A stretch of DNA of 64,000 nt, taken from assembly GCF_004339085.1 (NCBI RefSeq), contig NZ_SMFX01000001.1, forward strand, positions 248,001 to 312,000. The letters run 5' to 3'. Every line of letters starts with the position of its first letter. Position 1 is the first letter of the stretch. The notes under the pieces were generated by a model that was given only the letters and a program-made list of their open reading frames with translations, was not told where the DNA came from and did not search any database. This document shows positions 37,609 through 46,422 of this stretch, in pieces. Position numbers and translations under genes: made by a program. This stretch comes from Thiogranum longum. Its GTDB lineage: Bacteria; Pseudomonadota; Gammaproteobacteria; DSM-19610.

Positions 37609-38622
37609 TCAGGGGGCTACGGCTGGTGACGGTCCATTGACGCCGGAGTGCAGATTTCTGGCAGGTTCAAGGTCATTTGAATAGTGCAGGGCGCCGTGAT
37701 TATCGACCAGAATGGCATCGATACCTGGCAGACGGTTAATCAGCTTCATACCATCCTGCAGTCCAAGCACAAATACACTGGTGGACAGGGCATCAGTGGT
37801 GGTGGCGTCGCTACCAATAATAGTGGCACTTTGCAGTTCGCGGGCCGAGTCTCCGGTACGTGGGTTGATGATGTGGTGATAACGGACACCATCCCGCTCA
37901 AAAAAGCGTTCGTAATCACCGGAGGTGGAAACAGCAACGTCGACCAGAGGGATGACTGCTACAACACCTTCGCGGTCCCGGGGATCACGAACACCGATGC
38001 TCCAGGGGCGACCCCAGCGTTCACCCGAGACACGACTGTCACCGCCGGCGCGCACCAGGGCGTTGTGTATATCCAGTTGTTCCAGCAGCTCCATGCAGCG
38101 GTCAACGGCATAACCTTTTGCAATTCCACCGAGGTCGATTCGCATGCCGGATTTTACAAAATGTACTGTCTGCTGTACCTCGTTGAGCTGCAGCTGGTGA
38201 TAATTGACCAGAGTCGTGGCCCTGGCGCGCTGCTCATCGTCCGGGCGGATACCTCTGCGGTAATCGTAGAGGTATCCGACACTGGCAAAGGTGATATCAA
38301 AGGCGCCATGGGTCAAGGTCGATACCCGGTTTGCGCGTCGTAGCAGCCGGAACAGTTCAGCGCTGATTTTTACGGGCTGCTGTGCTGCCTCCCGGTTGAC
38401 AAGCGACAGTTCGCTGCTGTCGATGAAGGGACTCATTGCTGCATCGATCCGCCGCATTTCTGCCAGCACGGTTTGCACACCTTGTTGTGCGACAGCCGGG
38501 TCCTGATGGTAAAGCTCGACAACGATGCGGGTTCCCATGATATCCGCTTCTTTTTTCAGCCAGCCGGCCATCCCGTTTGTCGAGAATAGCAGGGTGACGA
38601 CCAGGCAGAAGAAACATCGCAT
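37609..38622 (-). CDS. apbE: FAD:protein FMN transferase (ApbE)
   Basis: 337 residues from the ATG at 38622; a TTG 30 bases earlier is less likely because MRCFFCLVVTLLFSTNGMAG is a complete signal peptide. ApbE covalently attaches FMN from FAD to a Thr/Ser of periplasmic or membrane proteins. Seen: MGTRIVVELYH, IDLGGIAKGYAVDR, RAGGDSRVSGERW, the Mg/FAD segment YHHIINPRTGD and the TTTDALSTSVFVLG motif. No lipobox, so periplasmic. Last gene of TlpA-DUF4266-DUF3570-ApbE; its flavin-accepting partner is not evident here. Confidence 0.93.
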   Translation of the reverse strand: MRCFFCLVVTLLFSTNGMAGWLKKEADIMGTRIVVELYHQDPAVAQQGVQTVLAEMRRIDAAMSPFIDSSELSLVNREAAQQPVKISAELFRLLRRANRVSTLTHGAFDITFASVGYLYDYRRGIRPDDEQRARATTLVNYHQLQLNEVQQTVHFVKSGMRIDLGGIAKGYAVDRCMELLEQLDIHNALVRAGGDSRVSGERWGRPWSIGVRDPRDREGVVAVIPLVDVAVSTSGDYERFFERDGVRYHHIINPRTGDSARELQSATIIGSDATTTDALSTSVFVLGLQDGMKLINRLPGIDAILVDNHGALHYSNDLEPARNLHSGVNGPSPAVAP

Positions 38623-38632
38623 GGGGTGAGCG

Positions 38633-39775
38633 TCAGTACCAGATTGAGGCAAACGCCTGGATCACGCTGGCCGAGAATTCGTAATCTGGCAGACTCGAGT
38701 CTGACAGGTCGGTGAAGTTGTCATATTTAAACAGAATGTAGCTGTACTTGAGGTTAAGCGTTGTTTTGTCAATAAAGCCGCGTTTCCCGCCGGGCAGGTC
38801 ATAACTTACGCCAAGGCTGATGGTATGGTCTGTGAACTGGCTGAGCTCTTTGTCGCGCGCCTTGAAATTCTGTGCATCTGCACGCGGAAAAAAGTCCGCA
38901 TAGAATTCCGCTTCTGACTGGGTATAGAAGCGGTAGCCTGTCTCGAATATCCAGTGCTTTCCGAACGGGTGTACATAGGCCAGTTCGGCGGTGTGCGCAG
39001 CGATATCCCAGTCGTCGGCATAGTAGCGATAGCCGGCCTTGATGGTTGCGCGGTAGGGCAGGTAGTACAGAAAATTGGCAGATACAGCATTGCTGGTACG
39101 CGTATTGGGGTAGGCTTCAGGTTCAAAGCCAATACCTGAAGGTGTACTGGTGTCCAGGAACGCAACTGACCGATACGGGTTGTTCAGGAAGCCTTCGTCA
39201 GTGACTGCATCATAGTTCAGGCTGAGTAAAAGGTCCCTGGTCAGAACCTGGGTGAGTGACATGTGGTAGTTCTGGTGATCGGCAGTTTCGGAAAAACTTG
39301 TGTCCCCGTTACGGAACACATCATCAAAACCGCGTGAGTAACCCAGGTTGACGGTGGTCATGTTGCCGAACAGGGTCTGGGAGAAAGTGACACTGTAGGT
39401 GTCGGCTTTATAGTCACTTTCCTCGCTGTTGGTATAAGCCAGTGACATGGTTGTGTCGGCGTGAAGGTAATCGAGACCAACCGAATACTGGTCGCGGCTC
39501 TCGGAGTATTCACTGCCCTGGGTAACGACGTCGATAGATGCACTGCTGATGCTGTCTGCGTAGTAGTTGGCGCTGGCGGAAAAGCGTTTTGCATCACCCT
39601 TGCGTACCAGAATTGACGGGCCGGTAACGGTGACGCCGCCGCCATCATAGGAATGGTAAAGGGCATCAGCACGATCCTCGGGGAGGATGGCGCTATGTGT
39701 CAGTGCCGGCAGTAGCAGCAGTATTGCGGCGATCCGGTGTCGCCATGCTCTAGTTGCAGCCACAGCCGCCTCCAT
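38633..39775 (-). CDS. DUF3570 predicted outer-membrane beta-barrel
   Basis: 380 residues from the ATG at 39775; a longer frame begins at a GTG (39850) but that part is the overlapping DUF4266 gene. Signal peptide MEAAVAATRAWRHRIAAILL, cut after THSA. The mature chain alternates polar and aromatic residues as in barrels (TMSLAYTNSEESDYKADTYS; LLLSLNYDAVTDEGFLNNPY) and ends in Trp-Tyr. DUF3570 proteins occur with DUF4266, TlpA and ApbE; function unknown. It overlaps the DUF4266 gene by 26 bases and stops 10 bases before apbE. Confidence 0.8.
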   Translation of the reverse strand: MEAAVAATRAWRHRIAAILLLLPALTHSAILPEDRADALYHSYDGGGVTVTGPSILVRKGDAKRFSASANYYADSISSASIDVVTQGSEYSESRDQYSVGLDYLHADTTMSLAYTNSEESDYKADTYSVTFSQTLFGNMTTVNLGYSRGFDDVFRNGDTSFSETADHQNYHMSLTQVLTRDLLLSLNYDAVTDEGFLNNPYRSVAFLDTSTPSGIGFEPEAYPNTRTSNAVSANFLYYLPYRATIKAGYRYYADDWDIAAHTAELAYVHPFGKHWIFETGYRFYTQSEAEFYADFFPRADAQNFKARDKELSQFTDHTISLGVSYDLPGGKRGFIDKTTLNLKYSYILFKYDNFTDLSDSSLPDYEFSASVIQAFASIWY

Positions 39776-39980
39776 GCCCGCCTTCTGCGCCACGCGCACC
39801 TTCCCTGACCTGGTAAATGTGACCGTTATAGGCGCTTGATACAGGGTCACGGCTGAAACTCATGATCGGGTCAGCCAGATGAGTCCTTTCGTAGGGTTTT
39901 ACCCATGGTTCGATACCACTACATCCTCCAAGCAGGATTAGCAGGCAAGCCATGGTCAGCATTCGATTCACAGTTTTCAT
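39750..39980 (-). CDS. DUF4266 small lipoprotein with C-terminal Gly/Cys motif
   Basis: 76 residues. Lipobox LLGGC with C20. The short mature chain holds EPWVKPYERTHLADPIMSF, a conserved DUF4266 core, and ends in GGHGGGCGCN; the His and two Cys in a glycine run are invariant-looking and suit metal binding or a thiol modification. It overlaps the TlpA gene by 4 bases (ATGA) and the DUF3570 gene by 26. Function is unknown; neighbours suggest a redox or thiol-linked role at the outer membrane. Confidence 0.82.
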   Translation of the reverse strand: MKTVNRMLTMACLLILLGGCSGIEPWVKPYERTHLADPIMSFSRDPVSSAYNGHIYQVREGARGAEGGHGGGCGCN

Positions 39981-40489
39981 TCCCTGATCAGTTCACGTAC
40001 CTGCTGCTGGTACTGTTCCTCGTAGCCCGGCTTGTAACCGTGATGCAGGTAACGCATATTTCCATCCCGGTCTACGAGTATCGATGTGGGCATGGCGACA
40101 ACATTATACAGCTTGCTGACCGTGCTTCGTGTATCAAGCATGATCGGGAAGCTGACTGGAATGTCCTCCAGCATGGAGAGTGCCTTGCTGCTGTCCTCTT
40201 CGACATTAACGCCCAGTATGGTGAAGCCAAGGGGCTGGTACTGGGTATAGAGTTCTTCAAGCAGCGGCATTTCCTGGCGACAAGGTGCGCACCAGGATGC
40301 CCAGAAGTTAATCATGACAACTTCACCGCGGTGTTCACTGAGGCGGGTGTTTTCTCCGCCCGATGTTTTCAGTGCGAAGTCGGGTGCAGGTCCCTGTGGC
40401 GCGGCAGCCTGTAGCTGGCCAGAGACCAGCAGCAGCCAGCCCATGAGCGGCAGTGCGAGGAGTTTTATACAAGCGTTTTTTGATTTCAT
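39977..40489 (-). CDS. TlpA-like periplasmic thioredoxin
   Basis: 170 residues from the ATG at 40489, chosen for its GGAG 6 bases upstream; a GTG 27 bases earlier is possible. Signal peptide ends near LQAAA. Thioredoxin/AhpC-TSA fold with active site WCAPC (C67, C70) in MINFWASWCAPCRQEMP, and the cis-Pro region VVAMPTSILVD. Likely a reducing or disulfide-handling protein; the natural clients are the two Cys of the adjacent DUF4266 lipoprotein, by inference. First gene of the four-gene ApbE module. Confidence 0.9.
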   Translation of the reverse strand: MKSKNACIKLLALPLMGWLLLVSGQLQAAAPQGPAPDFALKTSGGENTRLSEHRGEVVMINFWASWCAPCRQEMPLLEELYTQYQPLGFTILGVNVEEDSSKALSMLEDIPVSFPIMLDTRSTVSKLYNVVAMPTSILVDRDGNMRYLHHGYKPGYEEQYQQQVRELIRE

Positions 40490-40629
40490 ATCAATCTCCA
40501 AATTCTTCATATGCACGGTAGTAGCGGCCGGACCATGACGGGGTTAAGCCATGTCGGGCCGTTGTCGCACAGGCGATGCCGTGCAGTTTCCGTGAGCCAT
40601 GCCCGCCGTAACAGGGCATAGCTCACAAA

Positions 40630-41283
40630 TCAGAAAAATATTGACAGGCCTCCGCTGAATTCCAGGTTGTGCGTAGTACGTTTTTCGCCCAGCAGATCCA
40701 GGTCAAAAACATGATCACGGGCATCGACGCGCAGTGCCAGCCAGTCATTCAGCAGCACCTTGTAACCGAAGCCTGCGTTCCATGTCAGCATGTCATCGCC
40801 GGCAAAGCTGGTACTGCCGATACCGCCAATCACGAAGAAGGCAGAGGTAAAGGCCCAGCGCTTACCAATGAAGGATTCGCCAGGGAGAATATTGAAGCCG
40901 AACGACAAGTTGTAGTAGTCAAGATCCCTCTCATCGTCAGTCAGGATTTTTGCGGCACCACTGAGACGTTCGAAACTGGTTTCTCCGCCACGGGTTCTGG
41001 CGTATGCGCCTTCAAGGAATATATCCTCGGTGACGTGATAGGTTGCACGGATGCCATAAATCGGGTTGGAGCCAAAATCTTCTATGCTCATTATGCCGGC
41101 CCAGGCACCGACTTCGAAGTCTTCTGTGTCAATGGCATCTTCGTGTACTTCGCGACGTTTGATTTCAGGTTGTACTACCTGGTCATCACTGGCGGCGAAA
41201 ACGGCGGGAGACCAGGCGGGCGCCAGAAGTATGCCCAGGCCAAGTGCTGTATTCAGAAAAAGACGGACAGTCCGGCTTGCCAT
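40630..41283 (-). CDS. Outer-membrane beta-barrel domain protein
   Basis: 217 residues. Signal peptide to about FAAS (residue 32), then a charged region (QPEIKRREVHEDAIDTEDFE) and an eight-stranded-type barrel: VGAWAGIMSIEDFGSNPIYG, AYARTRGGETSF, YYNLSFGFNILPG, ending with GGLSIFF (C-terminal Phe as outer-membrane insertion signal). It shares strand patterns and ending with its neighbour (41253-42035), suggesting duplication. Similar barrels accompany AgmX/ExbBD clusters. Overlaps the neighbour by 31 bases. Confidence 0.8.
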   Translation of the reverse strand: MASRTVRLFLNTALGLGILLAPAWSPAVFAASDDQVVQPEIKRREVHEDAIDTEDFEVGAWAGIMSIEDFGSNPIYGIRATYHVTEDIFLEGAYARTRGGETSFERLSGAAKILTDDERDLDYYNLSFGFNILPGESFIGKRWAFTSAFFVIGGIGSTSFAGDDMLTWNAGFGYKVLLNDWLALRVDARDHVFDLDLLGEKRTTHNLEFSGGLSIFF

Positions 41284-42035
41284 TCGTTTATCTCCTGGTT
41301 GTCATCGGTGCTCTGAAAGATAAGGTAGTTCTTGTATTGTGCGCGAAACATAAATTGCCTGGTAAGGTAGACACGGACGCCGACGCCGACGTGGGCGAGT
41401 TGGTCAATGCGGTCGCGTTCCTGGACCAGGGTGGTTTTAGGATTTGTCCGGATAATGCCTGTTCCAACAGTGAAAAACGGCGAAATGCGCCATTCCGGGA
41501 AAGGGTGGATCAGCAAACCGAGGTTAGCCATTTCTGCATCTGAAAAAGGAGAAAACAGTTTGGAGGCAGACAGCTCTGCGGATAGATTGGGTGTGAACGA
41601 ATAAGCACCATAAAACGTCATGACGTCGGCACCCTCGAAGTCTCCACCCATGGCACCTGTTTCCAGGCGGTGAAATGAAAACTCCTCGAAAGTGGCATCG
41701 CGGATTTCGGTATTTTCGCCGGCTGGCGTCAGGGTGTGTTCCAGTTGCTCTCTCGCTACCCAGCCCTGCTTGCCTTTGCGGGTGCGTACCTTGAACCAGT
41801 CTGTTTTACGTTTGAGTATTTCAATCCATTCCCCCTGCTCCTCGACGTGAAAGACGGGGTAACCACGCCCTGCGCCGGTATGTAACTCGATGTAGGGGTC
41901 GGCAATCTGGACTTCCATTGGCTGATCATCGCCAAACAGGCGACTGAATATATCCGCTGAAGCACAGGCTGGCAGCAGGAAGATCCAGATAAACAGAAGG
42001 CTGGAGAGTGTGCGTAGGTACGCGGCAGATTTCAA
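41253..42035 (-). CDS. SH3-domain plus outer-membrane beta-barrel protein
   Basis: 260 residues from a TTG at 42035 (AGGG 7 bases upstream; no in-frame ATG). Signal peptide MKSAAYLRTLSSLLFIWIFL cut near ASA. Bacterial SH3 domain (about 42-105): PYIELHTGAGRGYPVFHVEE and GKQGWVAREQLEH, a fold that often binds peptidoglycan. The C-terminal barrel (about 125-260: VMTFYGAYSFTPNLSAELSA) ends GLSVFF. So one end may hold the wall and the other sit in the outer membrane. Probably the first gene of the barrel pair; 54 bases downstream of the HzsA-like gene. Confidence 0.8.
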   Translation of the reverse strand: MKSAAYLRTLSSLLFIWIFLLPACASADIFSRLFGDDQPMEVQIADPYIELHTGAGRGYPVFHVEEQGEWIEILKRKTDWFKVRTRKGKQGWVAREQLEHTLTPAGENTEIRDATFEEFSFHRLETGAMGGDFEGADVMTFYGAYSFTPNLSAELSASKLFSPFSDAEMANLGLLIHPFPEWRISPFFTVGTGIIRTNPKTTLVQERDRIDQLAHVGVGVRVYLTRQFMFRAQYKNYLIFQSTDDNQEINEWQAGLSVFF

Positions 42036-42089
42036 AGGTACATCCCTGTGTTGTTGGTAGAGTCCATATTCAGTCTGGTGTACGGACGC

Positions 42090-44726
42090 TCATGGTGGTA
42101 CGTCAAACGGATTATTGTAGTATTGGGCACCGATATCCAGCCATTCGGCAATCAGTTTCAGCTCTGCCGTCGTAAGCCGCCCGGCGTGTGTTCCGCCAGG
42201 AGCGAAAATATTGAAAAAGCGTGGGCTGGACAGTGCACCGGCAGCGCTCATTGGCGGACTTGCCGGAATAGTAACCATGACGGGGATCGGGTTCCCGTTC
42301 ACATCAAGAATCTGGTTGCCATTCTGGTCGAGCAGAAACAGGGGATTGCCGTTGCCGTCGGTCGCCTGGACCAGTGTGTCGACCAGGTTGCCCATGGCGT
42401 CCAGCTCCTGCACATTGTCGCCGAACAGCAGTTCCCGGTAGGACTTGAAGTGATTGGCATTCTGGTCAGAGATACCATCGGTAAGGTCCAGTTGTGCATC
42501 CGGAATGCGGTCAGCACCCGCCATATCGGCATTGGTGTGGCAGTTGATGCAGGTGTCTACGGGACCACGATCAACCCCCCAGATCGGGTGGATGCCGGTT
42601 TCGTAGTTGATGATGATTCTGCACAGGTAGTTCCAGTTACTCTGGCAATTAGTACTGGCCGGTGCCGTGACAACCGGATCAAGGTCGGCATAGAGGTAGC
42701 TGAAGCTGGTGTCCTTCAGCCGGCCGGAAGCGACTTCATCGGTCCACACATCGTCATAAAAGATATCAACTGAGGGTGTCAGTGCGGTGGGATCAATGCG
42801 AGTTCTGGCCTGTGCCATGGTATCGCCTGCATCAGCGAAAAAAGCGGCTTCCGTATTGGGGAAGGTGTAACCATCAAAGGGGGCGCCGGTGTTAAGTGGT
42901 GCAAAGGCATTCGGGTTCCCGTGTGACATACCGCTTGCAGGATCGTGGCAGCCCGAGCAGTTCATAACTTCACCTGCCCGTAGTTGCAGCCAGTTATCGT
43001 GTCGTTGGCCAATACGGCGGCCTTCCTTGTCCAGCACGCTGATCGTGAAGGGGACATTGGCCGGGACTTTTACGCGTACCGAGCCATCCGGTTCAATGGG
43101 CGCGTAGCCCAGTATTTCACGCATGCCGAGTGAACGGTTGGGGCCGAAGTTGGCGCCCATCAGGTTGACAATAGTGTCGTCAGGCAGGCTGACGGCCTTG
43201 ACCAGCCTGAGGAAACGCGCCGGGCGCTGGTCAGCCAGTATTTGCTGGGGGTCTGCCAGCATGGAAAGATCAGCTGCCGGGCCGCCGAGCGCGTTGTACT
43301 GGCTGTCAAAGTCATACACGCTGGCAATGTGCAGTATGCCGACATTTTCATCAACCAGAACCTGGTCGACGTCGACACCGGGGACGGCATCAAAAACAAT
43401 AGTCGGCAGAGTTCGCGGCTGGGTAGCTACTACATCGCGGTAAAACATGCCTTCCTGCGGTGTAAATACCGGACGCTGGGTATTGTCGCCAAAATCATAC
43501 AGGTAGACGCTGTACAGGGGAGGGGCTTCAAGCAGTGCAGGATCTGCAATTGTCTGGTCAGTGCAGGGCAGGATCAGCGTGCCATCTGTCATGCGACACT
43601 GGCTCCATGTGATCAGTGCGCGATCAGTGCCGTCCCATAGCGGGTAGAAGGTATTGAAGCGCCCGGCCGGTGACGGCTGGTCATCGGTACGAACTTCACC
43701 AAAGCTCCGCGATACTTGTGCAGGACCCGCCAGAGCGCCCAGGTTAGCGGACGTGGGCTGGGTGTTTTCAACGTAATTGTTGACGTCGATAGCGACAATA
43801 TCGCCACCCTGGTTATTGCCAGTGAAGGGTTTGATAAGTACGGCGATTTCACCATCCGGTAATTCACGCGGCTGGAGAAACTGGATTGTTGCCCCATTGG
43901 TGCCGGTGTCATGACTTGCAGCGCCATATAACAGGCGTAGCTGGCTGCCGTCCGGGTTCATTTTGTACAAATTGATGGCGCTGCTGTTTCCTGCGTTGTC
44001 CCAGCGCGAGAAAACGATCTCCCCGTTTGTTAACACAATCGGGTCAAGGTCGTGGCTCTGGTTGAATGAGACCTGGGTAATGTTCTGCCGTATTTCATCG
44101 ATAATATGTAGAACCATTGCCGGCTCGTTCTCGTCTTCATCAAGTGCGGCGAACTGGGGCTTGCCTTCATCGATAAGTATGGCGCCGGCAGCGCGCTGGC
44201 GTGTTGACGAGAAAATAATGCGATTGTCCGGGAGGTAGTGTGGCGCGACATCCTGTCCTTCCTCGGCAATGATGTCAGATGCGATAACCCGGCTCAGTGT
44301 GTCCGTGGCGATTTCATATTCCCACAGGTTCCAGGTTGGCTGGTCCTCCGGGTCTGCGCCCTCGATATCCGGGAGTCGCAGCGCAAACAACAGGCGCGAG
44401 CCGTCAAAGGAAGCCTCGACATCCTTGACATCGCCCATCCCGCCAGTGACGCGTTCGGTAATATTGCGTTCCTTGGCAACCGGTGATGCAAGATCCCGGT
44501 AGATCAAGTCTCCGCCAGCCTGGAAGGTGGCGGGTTCGCGTACATCGGCAGTATCCATTTCCGGTACGGGCTGCCTGACGTAGGCAATGCCGAAGTCCTC
44601 GACAAGCGGGTCGGGACCAGCGGAGCTGGTGCTTTCACCACCACCACAGGCCGAGAGCAGCATTGCCACCATAAGGGAGGCAATACGACGGTTCAGCGGC
44701 GATTTTATCGGTGACCAACGGGGCAT
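42090..44726 (-). CDS. HzsA-related lipoprotein with beta-propeller and two haem c sites
   Basis: 878 residues from the ATG at 44726 (GGGAG 6 bases upstream; an earlier in-frame start is less likely). Lipobox MLLSACGGG. The N-terminal two-thirds look like a propeller (VEASFDGSRLLFALRLPD; HDLDPIVLTNGEIVFSRWDN), as in hydrazine synthase alpha. Two CxxCH haem-binding motifs: CSGCH (about 590) and CINCH (about 726). HzsA-related proteins occur in many non-anammox bacteria, where their job is unknown; no HzsB/HzsC is seen here. A periplasmic or outer-membrane redox enzyme is inferred. Diverges from the three-gene cytochrome operon. Confidence 0.82.
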   Translation of the reverse strand: MPRWSPIKSPLNRRIASLMVAMLLSACGGGESTSSAGPDPLVEDFGIAYVRQPVPEMDTADVREPATFQAGGDLIYRDLASPVAKERNITERVTGGMGDVKDVEASFDGSRLLFALRLPDIEGADPEDQPTWNLWEYEIATDTLSRVIASDIIAEEGQDVAPHYLPDNRIIFSSTRQRAAGAILIDEGKPQFAALDEDENEPAMVLHIIDEIRQNITQVSFNQSHDLDPIVLTNGEIVFSRWDNAGNSSAINLYKMNPDGSQLRLLYGAASHDTGTNGATIQFLQPRELPDGEIAVLIKPFTGNNQGGDIVAIDVNNYVENTQPTSANLGALAGPAQVSRSFGEVRTDDQPSPAGRFNTFYPLWDGTDRALITWSQCRMTDGTLILPCTDQTIADPALLEAPPLYSVYLYDFGDNTQRPVFTPQEGMFYRDVVATQPRTLPTIVFDAVPGVDVDQVLVDENVGILHIASVYDFDSQYNALGGPAADLSMLADPQQILADQRPARFLRLVKAVSLPDDTIVNLMGANFGPNRSLGMREILGYAPIEPDGSVRVKVPANVPFTISVLDKEGRRIGQRHDNWLQLRAGEVMNCSGCHDPASGMSHGNPNAFAPLNTGAPFDGYTFPNTEAAFFADAGDTMAQARTRIDPTALTPSVDIFYDDVWTDEVASGRLKDTSFSYLYADLDPVVTAPASTNCQSNWNYLCRIIINYETGIHPIWGVDRGPVDTCINCHTNADMAGADRIPDAQLDLTDGISDQNANHFKSYRELLFGDNVQELDAMGNLVDTLVQATDGNGNPLFLLDQNGNQILDVNGNPIPVMVTIPASPPMSAAGALSSPRFFNIFAPGGTHAGRLTTAELKLIAEWLDIGAQYYNNPFDVPP

Positions 44727-45168
44727 GTGTTTCTCCCGGAATTTCTGTGGATTAAATTTTTCATTCTCTGAGCACATATTTAATGCAATTATCGGGCCGG
44801 ATCCTGGCTGTTAAGCCTGCACGTAATTGTCCGTTTATGTGGCCTCAGTTCTTGCGGTGCCGGGCCTGTCCTGTCGTGTGGTGCCGACACCGTCTTCATA
44901 TAGCTACAGCCGGTCGATACAGTGGTATTGGCAATATAGCCAGTCATCCCGTAAGGAAACTGAGACGTCTGTCACACTCCCGGGAAATTAATTTTAATTC
45001 CTGATCAGGGGGTTAAATGGACTGGAGGTTTTGCCGCTAAGTGAGAACTGTTTCACAGTTGTTATAGAACCCGTGGTCTATATTGCGATCACAAGGGCGT
45101 AGAACCGGGGTGGTTCGGTAATTGCTTGGAGCAGGACTGGATAAAACCAAACTTGAAGGGGCGTCTCA
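44727..45168. other. 442-base divergent promoter region
   Basis: Between the HzsA-like gene and the plus-strand cytochrome operon; no gene was found. It should hold both promoters. AACTGTTTCACAGTT (45046-45060) is an inverted repeat that could be an operator for the plus-strand operon, and TATATT at 45079-45084 could be a -10 box, but no -35 at the right spacing is convincing. AT-rich stretches lie near 44748-44790 and 44990-45000. Confidence 0.4.
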
Positions 45169-46398
45169 ATGTTTTTGACGTGCGAACAACAACAGAATAC
45201 GGCTTGGGGTAAGGGGGCGGCGAGTTTTCGCGGCATCCTGATCATATTTGCCCTTACGGCATGCGCAGCCTCATCGGCGTTTGCAGGTGATGCTGAGCGT
45301 TTGCAAGCGAAGCGAATTCATGACCGCCTGACCGGCGTGCCACCAACACCTGCAGTCCTGACGGCAATGGAAGCCGAGATTACCGGGCCTGGTGGTGCTG
45401 TCGATGCTGCAATTCTTGCTATTGATCCTGCGCGTAACCCTCGCGCTTTCAATTTTTATAATACGACGCTGAAGAATTTTGCGACGCCGTGGACAAATGA
45501 GGCGCAATCGGTCTTTGATCCGCTGAATGATTACACGGCGACCGTAATAGGAATGATAAGGGATGATGTTCCTTTTAATACCCTGCTTTCTGCAGACACG
45601 GTATATGTTGGTGATAGCAGTATTTCCGGTGTTTCAGCCTATTCACCTTCTGATAATACGCATTACGAGAACCTGGAAGACCTGAGTGTCGACCTGAGTG
45701 ATACGTCCAACCTGTTTCCGGTATCCCAGTCGGTCCAGAACAGTATTCCGGTTGCGGGTGTGGCGGGCATTATGACGACCCGCGCTGCCGCGCAGGCCTT
45801 CTTTATTGACGGTACCAACCGCGCAATGTTCCGCTTCACTATGCTGAATCATCTCTGCAATGACCTGGAGCAGGTAAAGGATACGACACGGTCGGCAGAC
45901 AGGGTTCGTCAGGACGTCAGTCGGAGTCCGGGTGGTGACAGTCGCCTGTTTCTCAATGCCTGCGTCGGTTGTCATTCCGGCATGGATCCGATGGCTCAGG
46001 CATTTGCCTACCACAACTACGATGAAAGCCAGGGCAGGATGGTTTACACACCCGGCCAGGTACAACCCAAATATCTCATCAATGCCGACAATTTTGAGTA
46101 CGGTTACATAACGCCTGATGATCGGTGGGACAACTACTGGCGCAGTGGCCAGAATGCGGTACTGGGCTGGAGTAGTGGTCTCCCTGGAAATGGTAAAGGT
46201 GCGGCATCATTGGGGCAGGAGCTTGCAAACAGTACTGCTTTCGCAGGCTGCCAGGTCAGGAAGGCCTACCGCACAGTGTGTCTGAATGAGCCAAGTCAGG
46301 CACAGATGGTTGCTTTACGAGACGTGTTGACCAACCAGACCAACTACAACATGAAACAGGTATTCGCCGAAGCCGCTGCCCAGTGCGCGGGCAACTAG
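45169..46398 (+). CDS. Secreted monohaem cytochrome-like protein
   Basis: 409 residues. N-terminal export signal (GILIIFALTACAASSAFAGD) with cleavage near SAFA. Early segment RIHDRLTGVPPTPAVLTAME resembles the RL-x-GxPPT start of planctomycete-type cytochrome proteins (DUF1549 class). One CxxCH: CVGCHSGMDPMAQ at about 265, followed by AFAYHNYDE. Two further Cys near the C-terminus (GCQVRKAYRTVC) may form a disulfide. The specific family is not certain. First gene of an operon with the LamG lipoprotein (24 bases on) and the DUF1501-like protein; all three are exported. Confidence 0.68.
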   Translation: MFLTCEQQQNTAWGKGAASFRGILIIFALTACAASSAFAGDAERLQAKRIHDRLTGVPPTPAVLTAMEAEITGPGGAVDAAILAIDPARNPRAFNFYNTTLKNFATPWTNEAQSVFDPLNDYTATVIGMIRDDVPFNTLLSADTVYVGDSSISGVSAYSPSDNTHYENLEDLSVDLSDTSNLFPVSQSVQNSIPVAGVAGIMTTRAAAQAFFIDGTNRAMFRFTMLNHLCNDLEQVKDTTRSADRVRQDVSRSPGGDSRLFLNACVGCHSGMDPMAQAFAYHNYDESQGRMVYTPGQVQPKYLINADNFEYGYITPDDRWDNYWRSGQNAVLGWSSGLPGNGKGAASLGQELANSTAFAGCQVRKAYRTVCLNEPSQAQMVALRDVLTNQTNYNMKQVFAEAAAQCAGN

Positions 46399-46422
46399 GC
46401 GGTCACAGGTGAGGGGATGATT

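Noticed and set aside
42090-44726. Genuine hydrazine synthase
   Set aside because: HzsB and HzsC are not seen, and the surroundings are those of an aerobic gammaproteobacterium, so only an HzsA-related label is justified.
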